Origin: Bacteroidota bacterium
Lineage (GTDB): Bacteria > Bacteroidota > Bacteroidia > Flavobacteriales_D > Sanyastnellaceae
Assembly: GCA_027618855.1 (NCBI GenBank)
Contig: JAQCID010000028.1
Span: 1 to 9,426, forward strand
Length of the DNA stretch: 9,426 nt
Direction of reading: 5' to 3'
In this document: positions 1-6,576 of the stretch, piece after piece
Layout: every line of letters begins with the position of its first letter
Position numbering within the stretch: position 1 is the stretch's first letter
Notes under the pieces: model-generated
What the model was told of the DNA's origin: nothing
Seen by the model: the letters and a program-made list of their open reading frames with translations, nothing else
Database searches by the model: none
Made by a program: the position numbers and the translations under genes

Positions 1-245
1 CCGCCCTAGAAAACATCATCGATGATTTGGAAGAAAGAGGAACGAGCTTCCGACTGGCTGCAGCGATAGGGCCCGTAAGAGACATCATTGAATCATCAAA
101 ACTCATTACACGGATAGGCAAAACAAGGTGCTTTACAAGCATTGAAATGGCCGTTGAAGACATTTACAAACCAGGGTCTATTGATGCGGATTTAAAGAGA
201 ATTGCCACTCAAGTAGACAATCCCGATTTAGACGAGAATGAATAA
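1..245 (+). CDS. SulP-family anion permease, C-terminal STAS domain (partial)
   Basis: This is the end of a longer gene: the reading frame is open to the left edge (first full codon at base 3) and stops with TAA at 243-245. The visible 80 residues look like the second half of a STAS domain, the cytoplasmic C-terminal domain of SulP (SLC26-like) transporters. The clearest signs are the DLEERG strand-turn, then GPVRDIIESS, a short LITRIGK segment and a final SIEMAVEDI helix. This matches the usual SulP-STAS order, in which GPVRD is followed by a helix and 'IG..F.S...AV'. SulP proteins carry sulfate, bicarbonate or other anions across the inner membrane, but the membrane domain lies outside the window, so the substrate cannot be read. 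The next gene, a sulfur-metabolism enzyme, starts 8 nt downstream, which favours an inorganic sulfur anion. A free-standing STAS protein (anti-sigma antagonist type) is less likely because the GPVRD signature is typical of SulP. Confidence 0.8.
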   Translation, partial: ALENIIDDLEERGTSFRLAAAIGPVRDIIESSKLITRIGKTRCFTSIEMAVEDIYKPGSIDADLKRIATQVDNPDLDENE

Positions 246-253
246 TATAGATT

Positions 254-1657
254 ATGGAAATTAAACAGATATACACAGGCTGCCTTGCTCAAGGCTCATA
301 TTACCTGAAATGTAGTGGCGAAGCTGTAATCATAGATCCATTGAGGGAAGTGCAGCATTACATTGATCTGGCTGAAAAAGACAATGTGAAAATTAAATAC
401 ATTTTCGAAACGCATTTCCATGCTGATTTCGTGTCGGGACACGTGACTTTGGCTGAAAAAACCGGCGCTCAAATTGTCTATGGCCCTACTGCACAAACAA
501 CGTTCGAATCTATCAAAGCGACAGATGGGCAACGTTTTAAAGTGGGGAAATTAGAGATTGAGGTATTGCACACACCTGGCCACACCATGGAAAGCGCTTG
601 TTTTTTGGTGTATGACAAACATGGCAGGCAACACGCATTGTTCTCTGGAGACACCGTGTTCCTCGGAGATGTAGGACGTCCTGATTTGGCCCAAAAGGCA
701 GAAAACATGACGCAAGAAGATCTTGCAGGAATGCTTTTCGACAGCATCCAAACAAAAATTATGCCTCTGAAAGATGATGTGATTATCTATCCGGGACATG
801 GCGCGGGATCAGCGTGTGGGAAGAATATGAGCAAAGAAACTGTCGGCACTGTCGGGCACGAAAAAGCAAACAACTATGCGCTGAGATCGGATATGACACG
901 TGAGGAGTTTATAGATGAAGTGCTTGAGGGGCTGTTGCCACCGCTTGAATATTTTGGGTTTAATATCCAAATGAACAAGCAGGGCTATGTATCTATTGAT
1001 GAGGTGATCAAAAATGGAACGAACTTGCTTGACCCTGATAAGTTTGAGATTGCTGCAAATGACACCGACGCTGTAATCCTGGATGTGAGGCATGAATCGG
1101 AATTTGTAAAAGGATTCATACCTCGTTCTGTATTCATCGGATTGGCTGGAGGATTTGCACCATGGGTAGGTGCATTATTGGTGGATGTGAAGCAGCCTAT
1201 TCTACTTGTCGTTGAAGAGGGAATGGAGGAAGAGGCTGTCATCAGGCTCTCCAGAGTTGGATTCGACAATGTCATCGGCATTCTTCAAGGTGGATTTAAG
1301 AATTGGATTGATTCTGGCAAAGAAATCGACCGCATAGAGACCATTGAAGCAAGTCAACTAAAAGGGCTAGACTCCCCTCCTGTATTCGATGTCAGAAAGA
1401 CGGGAGAGTATACGGCTGGACATATCGAATTTGCGGAATCAACACCCCTTGACAACATCAACGAATACTTAAGCGCATTCCCCAACAAGGATGACTTCTA
1501 TATTCATTGTGCTGGAGGATATCGATCTGTAATTGCTAATTCTATCTTGAAAAAGCAAGGGATTCACAATGGGATAGATGTACTGGGTGGATACGACGCA
1601 ATCACAAATACAGATATACCTGTCACAGACAATGTGTGCCCTTCAACATTAAAATAA
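254..1657 (+). CDS. MBL-fold persulfide dioxygenase-like protein with two rhodanese domains
   Basis: A 467-residue cytosolic protein with no signal peptide. Residues 1-240 form a metallo-beta-lactamase domain of the ETHE1/CstB persulfide dioxygenase type. The motif THFHADF supplies H54, H56 and D58, followed by H110 (HTPGH), D133 (SGDT) and H182 (YPGHGAGS). By homology H54, H110 and D133 would be the mononuclear iron ligands; the HxHxDH position that would bind a second metal is F59, as in other members of this fusion family. Rhodanese domain 1 (about 262-356) has the LDVRHESEF strand but no cysteine in its active loop (VVEEGMEEEA). Domain 2 (about 362-455) has FDVRKTGEY and an intact loop, HCAGGYRS, with C419. 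The likely role is oxidation of glutathione or low-molecular-weight persulfide to sulfite and/or thiosulfate, with the second rhodanese moving sulfane sulfur. It lies between the SulP permease and the DUF983 gene, which shares its stop codon region. ATG at 254 fits the family N-terminus; no strong ribosome-binding site is visible. Confidence 0.88.
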   Translation: MEIKQIYTGCLAQGSYYLKCSGEAVIIDPLREVQHYIDLAEKDNVKIKYIFETHFHADFVSGHVTLAEKTGAQIVYGPTAQTTFESIKATDGQRFKVGKLEIEVLHTPGHTMESACFLVYDKHGRQHALFSGDTVFLGDVGRPDLAQKAENMTQEDLAGMLFDSIQTKIMPLKDDVIIYPGHGAGSACGKNMSKETVGTVGHEKANNYALRSDMTREEFIDEVLEGLLPPLEYFGFNIQMNKQGYVSIDEVIKNGTNLLDPDKFEIAANDTDAVILDVRHESEFVKGFIPRSVFIGLAGGFAPWVGALLVDVKQPILLVVEEGMEEEAVIRLSRVGFDNVIGILQGGFKNWIDSGKEIDRIETIEASQLKGLDSPPVFDVRKTGEYTAGHIEFAESTPLDNINEYLSAFPNKDDFYIHCAGGYRSVIANSILKKQGIHNGIDVLGGYDAITNTDIPVTDNVCPSTLK

Positions 1658-2055
1658 TGGGCTTGGAGACCTCGCATTTAAAGACAATACTGAGTTGCAA
1701 ATGCCCCAGCTGTGCAGAGGCAGGACTTTTTGAGGTTTCGAATCCCTATAAACTCAGGTCGCTCACAAAGATGCACAAAGCTTGCCCTAACTGTGATGCG
1801 GACTTTGTAAAAGAACCTGGATTTTATTTTGGCGCTTCATATGTAAGCTATGGAATCACAGTAGGCATGTGGGTCGCGGTACTGGTCGCATTAATCACCT
1901 TTGACGCTTTGCAGCTCATTGAATTCGGATTCCTGACGCATCCAGGCACATTTATAATCTGCGGAGTAAGTACGCTATTCATCCTTCTTCCTGTAATATA
2001 TAGGGTGTCAAGGTCAATTTGGCTTTCGGTATTTACACAACGCAGAATCAAGTAA
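1657..2055 (+). CDS. DUF983 family membrane protein with zinc-ribbon cysteines
   Basis: A 132-residue protein of the DUF983 family, whose function is unknown. The N-terminal cytosolic part carries two CxxC pairs, CKCPSC (C16, C19; also C14) and CPNC (C43, C46), which look like a zinc ribbon. The family hallmark EPGFYFGASYVSYG follows at 53-66. Two hydrophobic segments at about 63-84 and 96-117 are probable membrane helices, and the tail is basic (TQRRIK). I chose ATG 1657 because it overlaps the upstream stop as TAATG, a common coupled start. An in-frame GTG at 1636 would add seven residues that look unlike the family. It is the last gene before a strong terminator and is translationally coupled to the persulfide dioxygenase-like gene. 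A link to sulfur metabolism is inferred only from this position, since DUF983 genes occur in many other contexts. Confidence 0.85.
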   Translation: MGLETSHLKTILSCKCPSCAEAGLFEVSNPYKLRSLTKMHKACPNCDADFVKEPGFYFGASYVSYGITVGMWVAVLVALITFDALQLIEFGFLTHPGTFIICGVSTLFILLPVIYRVSRSIWLSVFTQRRIK

Positions 2056-2063
2056 TTGAAATT

Positions 2064-2117
2064 ATTTGGTATAAAAAAAAGGGCCCTCACGTTTGAGGTG
2101 CCCTTTTTAAACCAAAT
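2064..2117. terminator. Bidirectional intrinsic terminator between convergent operons
   Basis: A long hairpin begins 9 nt after the DUF983 stop. The core arm AAAAAGGGCCCTCA (2076-2089) pairs with 2094-2108 across the 4-nt loop CGTT, with a single bulged T at 2099. The A-run on the left and T-run on the right give a U tract in both directions: five T on the + strand and eight on the - strand. An outer pair, ATTTGGT (2064-2070) with ACCAAAT (2111-2117), could extend the stem. It should end the + strand sulfur operon and also the - strand purB operon, whose last stop lies about 140 nt away. Confidence 0.88.
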
Positions 2118-2129
2118 CGCCTGATTCTA

Positions 2130-2193
2130 GCGTCATTTAAGACGCGGTTAACCAAAACCTGAACCTATTACGTGTGTCGTTGTTATTTGGTTA
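2130..2193. repeat. Intergenic inverted repeats of unknown role
   Basis: The rest of the 198-nt gap between the convergent operons has no ORF I would support, but it holds secondary structure. GCGTC (2130-2134) and GACGC (2141-2145) form a short hairpin with a 6-nt loop. It is followed directly by the palindrome GGTTAACC (2146-2153). TAACCAAA (2149-2156) is the exact reverse complement of TTTGGTTA (2186-2193). The same TTTGGT/ACCAAA word also flanks the terminator at 2064-2070 and 2111-2117, so it occurs four times within 130 nt in both orientations. No U-tract follows these stems, so they are not ordinary terminators. From 2194 to 2253 I see only AT-rich DNA. Confidence 0.45.
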
Positions 2194-2253
2194 CAAAAAG
2201 CGGAATGTTTTTTTGAGTAAAACGCCAAACACTTCCTATAAGCCCAATAAATG

Positions 2254-3303
2254 CTAGGAATTTAATATTTCAGTTTGTATCCGAATACTCTCCTTATGAA
2301 CTTGCTCCAATACAAGTTTTAAGAATTCTTCTTCTAAACCCACACCCTCTGACCATATCTTTCTTGTTTTCATGATTTCTTTCCACCTAGACAATTGAAG
2401 AACTGTCAGACCATGCTCCTTTTTATAGTCACCTATTGCACGTGCGACATTCATTCTTCCACTTAAAAGCTCAATAAGTTGTTCATCGATGGAATCCATT
2501 TTAATTCTTAGATGTCGGATATCTGATGTCTGTGACTGGTCTAGATTAAGATCTCTGATTGTCAGATTGTCCAGCAAGCGAATTAAATCAGAAGGCAACA
2601 ACTGCTGCTCTGCGTCGCTCAACGCTTCGCTGGGGTTGTGATGCGTTTCTATCATCAAACCTGACATTCCTAGATCCATGGCTTTTTGAGACACCGATTG
2701 CAGCAATTCTCGTTTGCCCGAGATGTGACTTGGGTCACAAAACAATTGTATCTCTGGCATTTCTGCTTTGAGACCTATGGGAACTTCCCACATGGGGGCA
2801 TTCCTGTATTTTTTCAGACCATAGCTTGAAAAACCCCTGTGAAGGGCACACACCTCCCCTTTTGTCGAATTACAAACCCTTTCTATCGCCCCCATCCATA
2901 GCTTTAAGTCTGCATGCATAGGGTTTTTAACCAAAACAGGAGTGTCGGTTCCACGAAGTGCATCCGCGATGTTTTGGACAGCAAATGGACTTACCGTCGT
3001 TCTCGCTCCAATCCAAACCGCATCTAGACCATTCTTAAGAGCAAGCTCAACATGTTTGGCATCCGCCACCTCAGTCATTACAGGAAGCCCGACCTCTTTC
3101 TGGACATCCACAAGCCATTTCAGACCCTCCTCACCTACTCCTTCAAAAGAATTCGGACGCGTTCGCGGCTTCCACAGTCCCGCACGGAAATAATGAGCAT
3201 GACCTTTCAGGGCAATTGCTGTAGAAAGGACCTGACTTCTTGACTCCGCACTACATGGGCCTGCAATGACGATAGGTCTGGTATTTGTTAAATTCTTAGT
3301 CAC
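2254..3303 (-). CDS. Bifunctional DAHP synthase / chorismate mutase (type AroQ)
   Basis: A 349-residue bifunctional enzyme for the first step of the shikimate pathway and the branch step to phenylalanine and tyrosine. Residues 1 to about 250 are a type I-beta (KDO8P synthase-like) DAHP synthase, condensing phosphoenolpyruvate with erythrose 4-phosphate. Motifs are AGPCSAES (14-21), RAGLWKPRTRP (40-50), GART (99-102), KNP (126-128), HRGF (155-158), CDPSHISG (189-196) and ETHHNP (219-224). Residues about 262-349 are an AroQ chorismate mutase, with the opening LRIKMDSIDEQLIELL, then R283 and DYKKE (292-296). In this fusion the mutase domain commonly also serves in allosteric feedback. The start is GTG at 3301-3303; an in-frame stop lies just upstream and the first internal methionine falls deep in the barrel, so GTG is almost forced. 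It follows the ABC exporter by 9 nt. The prephenate dehydratase, dehydrogenase and aminotransferase genes often found beside this fusion in Bacteroidota are not here. Confidence 0.93.
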   Translation of the reverse strand: MTKNLTNTRPIVIAGPCSAESRSQVLSTAIALKGHAHYFRAGLWKPRTRPNSFEGVGEEGLKWLVDVQKEVGLPVMTEVADAKHVELALKNGLDAVWIGARTTVSPFAVQNIADALRGTDTPVLVKNPMHADLKLWMGAIERVCNSTKGEVCALHRGFSSYGLKKYRNAPMWEVPIGLKAEMPEIQLFCDPSHISGKRELLQSVSQKAMDLGMSGLMIETHHNPSEALSDAEQQLLPSDLIRLLDNLTIRDLNLDQSQTSDIRHLRIKMDSIDEQLIELLSGRMNVARAIGDYKKEHGLTVLQLSRWKEIMKTRKIWSEGVGLEEEFLKLVLEQVHKESIRIQTEILNS

Positions 3304-3312
3304 GTTGTGAAG

Positions 3313-5136
3313 TTATGAAGAGAAAGACTGAAGCTTAACTAATTCTGCATACCCTCCATCTAATGCAATAAGTTCATCATGTGTTCCACTCTCCTGAATT
3401 CGCTCTTCAGAAAGAAGGACGATTCTATCTGCATTAGATACTGTAGAGAGTCGATGCGCGATGACCAAAACTGTTCTGTTTTTCATTGCGGCATCTAACG
3501 CCTTTTGGACTTCGTACTCAGACGCCGCATCTAACGCAGAAGTAGCTTCATCCAGGACAAGTATTGAAGGATTGCGATAAAGTGCACGCGCAAGCGCAAC
3601 CCTTTGCCTTTGTCCTCCAGAAAGACGTCCTCCACCATCACCGACGGACGTTTGTAGGCCATCAGACATTTTGCCAGCAAACTCCATTACTTGAGCGGCC
3701 TTCGCTGCTTGTATTAACCGTTCATGATCGACCTCCTCTTCACCAAGAGAAATATTCGAAGCAATCGTGCCGTGAAACAAGATCGACTCTTGGGTAACGA
3801 CTCCTAATTTTTGACGCCATGAAGAAACGGGGATGTCGCGAAGGTCACGGCCATCAATTTCAACGGAGCCCTTTGTAGGATCATCAAACCTGATGAGCAA
3901 GTTCGAAAGTGTCGTTTTACCTGACCCGGAAGCCCCTACAAGAGCGATCACTTCCCCTTTTTTAATCTCTAGAGAGAGCTCAGTAAGCACAGCTTGGTCC
4001 CCATAGAAATAACTCACATTGTTAAACGAAATTCCCGTTTCGAGCGCCACAAAAGGAAGGGCGTCTTCAGCAGCATTTTTGACCGGATGAGAAACCACAA
4101 GCATTTCTTCCAATCGATCAAGAGATGCCACACCTTTATTGATCCTAAACCAACCATCACTGAAAGCACGAGCAGGAGGAATAATCTGAGAAAAAACAAC
4201 CAGGTATCCAATAAACCAATCCCCGGTAAGACCCGAAGTTCCATCAAGAACAATGTGACCTCCATAACCAAGAAGGATCGCCATCACAGTTAATGAAATC
4301 ACTTCACTGACAGGTGAACTCAGGTACTCGCGCCTAAACATCTTACGCATGGCCATAAAATGCTTTTGGTTGCGCGCATTAAATCGATCGGAAAAGAACT
4401 TTTCTACCCCAAATGCTTTAATAATTCGAACACCACTTAACGTTTCATCCAAAATATTAACCAAAGAACCCAGTTCCTCCTTGCCTCTCTTCGCTGAATG
4501 TTTTAGTTTTTTTGCAATTCTACTTATAAGTATTCCGCTGATGGGCAGAAACACCAATGCAAAAATGGTAAGCTCCCAGCTGAGTGCGAAGAGCGCAGCG
4601 ATAGAAATAAATACAATGAGGGGCGACTTAAACATCACCTCTATCGACCCCACAATACTGACTTCCACTTCATTCAAGTCAACAGTAAGGCGACTCAAAA
4701 CATCTCCCTTGCGAGAATCAGTAAACCACCCCATACTCATTCCTAGAACTCGACCATACATTTTATCTCTCAAGTCTCTACTTACACCCGTACGAATCGT
4801 CGCGAGACTATACATGGCAAGGTAAGACACCAAATTCTTCAGAACCGCCAATACAACAACGACAATACACACCGTGATTAATGCATGAGAATCCCCCCCT
4901 TCAAGAACATAACCATCAAACCAAGCACCGATTTTCCCAGGAATATCATCCGCCAAAGGGACAACTTCCACCTTAGTAGGAGTGGACTTGCCGGAAAATA
5001 AAATGCGTAGAAATGGAACAACACTTAGGAACGAAAAAAGAGACAATACCGCACCTATTGCATTTAATACAGCGTTGGAAACAAGATTCCAACGGTAGGC
5101 TCTGAATAGGGGGAATAAAACAGATAATCGCTTCAT
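3313..5136 (-). CDS. MsbA-like ABC exporter, fused permease and ATPase
   Basis: A 607-residue half-transporter that should work as a homodimer in the inner membrane. The N-terminal exporter domain (about 1-340) has hydrophobic segments near 18-46, 86-110, 168-187, 188-207, 275-295 and 305-325, the six-helix type IV layout. A polar loop of roughly 40 residues (48-85) between helices 1 and 2 is longer than in E. coli MsbA. The ATPase domain (about 366-607) is complete: aromatic A-loop around YFYGD (376-380), Walker A GASGSGKTT (401-409), Q-loop Q449, signature LSGGQ (505-509), Walker B ILVLDE (525-530), D-loop SALD (533-536) and H561 in IAHRLSTV. The family exports lipids, lipid A precursors, drugs or peptides. 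The substrate cannot be read from sequence, and 'lipid A flippase' would be only a guess. It lies 18 nt after purB and 9 nt before the DAHP synthase gene, so it is probably co-transcribed with both. Confidence 0.9.
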   Translation of the reverse strand: MKRLSVLFPLFRAYRWNLVSNAVLNAIGAVLSLFSFLSVVPFLRILFSGKSTPTKVEVVPLADDIPGKIGAWFDGYVLEGGDSHALITVCIVVVVLAVLKNLVSYLAMYSLATIRTGVSRDLRDKMYGRVLGMSMGWFTDSRKGDVLSRLTVDLNEVEVSIVGSIEVMFKSPLIVFISIAALFALSWELTIFALVFLPISGILISRIAKKLKHSAKRGKEELGSLVNILDETLSGVRIIKAFGVEKFFSDRFNARNQKHFMAMRKMFRREYLSSPVSEVISLTVMAILLGYGGHIVLDGTSGLTGDWFIGYLVVFSQIIPPARAFSDGWFRINKGVASLDRLEEMLVVSHPVKNAAEDALPFVALETGISFNNVSYFYGDQAVLTELSLEIKKGEVIALVGASGSGKTTLSNLLIRFDDPTKGSVEIDGRDLRDIPVSSWRQKLGVVTQESILFHGTIASNISLGEEEVDHERLIQAAKAAQVMEFAGKMSDGLQTSVGDGGGRLSGGQRQRVALARALYRNPSILVLDEATSALDAASEYEVQKALDAAMKNRTVLVIAHRLSTVSNADRIVLLSEERIQESGTHDELIALDGGYAELVKLQSFSS

Positions 5137-5154
5137 GTTCAGTCTAACAGCAAA

Positions 5155-6516
5155 TTACGACACCAACTCTTCAGAAAATCCGATGTAAGTCGAAGGTGTG
5201 ATCTGCCTTAACTCATCTTTAACGGCATCGGATACATTTAAAGTATCAATAAAAGCGCGCATCGAAGATGCATTGATTTTTTCGCCAGTTCTCGTAAGGT
5301 CTTTTAATGCCTCATATGGTTTGGGGTAGTTTTCACGACGAAGAATTGTTTGAATTCCTTCAGAGACTACAGCCCAGTTGTCTTCCAAAGCCGCTTCCAA
5401 TGCAGAAGTATTCAGAACAAGTTTGCCCAAGCCTTTTAACAATGACCTCAATGCGATGAGACCATGACTCATCGGGACACCAATATTCCGAAGAACTGTA
5501 GAGTCTGTTAAATCTCGTTGCATCCTAGAAATAGGCAGTTTTTCAGAAAAATGTCCCAAAACTGCGTTGGCCAAGCCAAAGTTCCCTTCGCTGTTCTCGA
5601 AATCTATGGGATTCACCTTATGTGGCATCGCTGAGGATCCTACCTCCCCCTCCACGATCCTTTGCTTGAAGTAATCCATAGACACATACGTCCAAATATC
5701 TTTGTCCAAATCCATCATCACTGTATTTGCGCGCCTCATCGCATCACACCATGCCGCGAGGTGATCGTAATGTTCGATCTGAGTAGTCACCTTGCTCCGA
5801 AACAGCCCCAAATTATCTTCTACAAATTTCGTCCCAAAAGCAGGCCAATCAATGCCTGGATAGGCTACTTTGTGGGCGTTAAACCCTCCTGTCGCTCCTC
5901 CAAATTTGGCTGCGTAAACAGCGTTTGCTATTGAATCACGTTGTATCCTAAGTCGGTTTTCAAAAACACTCACCTCCTTCCCCAGAGTCACAGGAGAAGC
6001 TGACTGGCCGTGTGTTCTTGCAAGCATCGGCACAGACTTCCATTCGTTTGCAAGCCCACTTAATTTGGCGACAACCTCATCGATTAAAGGCAAATACACC
6101 TCTTCTGTAGCCCGCTTCAGCGACAATGGAATGGCTGTGTTGTTTACGTCCTGAGAAGTCAATCCAAAGTGAACGAACTCACTCCACTGGCTCACCCCCA
6201 ATTTCACCATCTCTTCCTTAATCCAATATTCAACCGCCTTCACATCATGGTTCGTAGTGGCCTCAAGATCTTTAATCCTTTGAGCATCTGCTTCAGAGAA
6301 ATGAAGATACAGCCCCCTCATGTCTTCAAACTTATCCTTGGGGAAACCATCGAGCTGAGGAAGCGGTAAGCACACTAAATCAATGAAGTACTTCACCTCC
6401 ACCTCTACTCTATGCTTAATTAACCCAAACTCAGAAAGCAATGGTCCAAGGATATGAGTATGTCTGTGATATCGTCCGTCAACTGGAGAAATAGCATTCA
6501 AAGAAGAAAGCGGCAT
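5155..6516 (-). CDS. purB: Adenylosuccinate lyase
   Basis: A 453-residue cytosolic enzyme of the fumarase/aspartase superfamily. It splits SAICAR to AICAR and adenylosuccinate to AMP, releasing fumarate in both steps of purine synthesis. It resembles the E. coli type in length (456 there) and in conserved blocks: LNAISPVDGRY (6-16), TTNHDVKAVEYW (87-98), FGLTSQDVNN (117-126), RTHGQ with H169 as probable catalytic residue, the superfamily signature GSSAMPHKVNP (292-302) with S294 on the mobile loop, and RDLTDSTVLRN (334-344). The ATG at 6514-6516 gives exactly the expected N-terminus (MPLSSLNAISPVDGRY). It is the first gene of the probable purB-ABC exporter-DAHP synthase operon. A Bacteroidota-type promoter box lies 34 nt upstream of the start. 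Nothing in the sequence suggests loss of activity. Confidence 0.96.
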   Translation of the reverse strand: MPLSSLNAISPVDGRYHRHTHILGPLLSEFGLIKHRVEVEVKYFIDLVCLPLPQLDGFPKDKFEDMRGLYLHFSEADAQRIKDLEATTNHDVKAVEYWIKEEMVKLGVSQWSEFVHFGLTSQDVNNTAIPLSLKRATEEVYLPLIDEVVAKLSGLANEWKSVPMLARTHGQSASPVTLGKEVSVFENRLRIQRDSIANAVYAAKFGGATGGFNAHKVAYPGIDWPAFGTKFVEDNLGLFRSKVTTQIEHYDHLAAWCDAMRRANTVMMDLDKDIWTYVSMDYFKQRIVEGEVGSSAMPHKVNPIDFENSEGNFGLANAVLGHFSEKLPISRMQRDLTDSTVLRNIGVPMSHGLIALRSLLKGLGKLVLNTSALEAALEDNWAVVSEGIQTILRRENYPKPYEALKDLTRTGEKINASSMRAFIDTLNVSDAVKDELRQITPSTYIGFSEELVS

Positions 6517-6549
6517 AGGGAAGTATTATTCAGTTCTTATATCAAAAGA

Positions 6550-6576
6550 CAAAGATACTACCTTAGACGTATGCAA
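6550..6576 (-). promoter_or_regulatory. Probable purB promoter (Bacteroidota type)
   Basis: On the - strand, TATCTTTG (6550-6557) matches the Bacteroidota -7 box TAnnTTTG exactly. A TTG (6574-6576) lies 16 nt upstream, near the -33 element position, though slightly closer than the usual 17-23 nt. Transcription would begin near 6543, giving a leader of roughly 25-30 nt before purB. The -33 element falls inside the first codons of the divergent MBL gene at 6571, so the two genes share this 54-nt gap. No comparable box was found on the + strand for the MBL gene. Confidence 0.6.

Noticed and set aside
478..1281. Several 70-98 codon frames on the - strand under the MBL-rhodanese gene
   Set aside because: They are antisense to a strongly supported gene and show no family features.
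1636..1656. GTG start for the DUF983 gene
   Set aside because: The ATG at 1657 overlaps the upstream stop as TAATG and begins where the family usually begins.
2146..2193. Integron attC-like site suggested by GTTAAC and paired repeats
   Set aside because: The paired simple sites and spacer layout of attC are not present, and no integrase or cassette genes are nearby.
4349..4825. A 158-codon open frame on the + strand inside the ABC exporter gene
   Set aside because: It lies wholly antisense to a well-supported exporter with conserved protein sequence, has an odd composition and matches no family I know.
6454..6570. Possible 39-residue N-terminal extension of the MBL hydrolase
   Set aside because: It overlaps the purB coding sequence, is rich in arginine and does not resemble the family; the ATG at 6571 gives the expected N-terminus.
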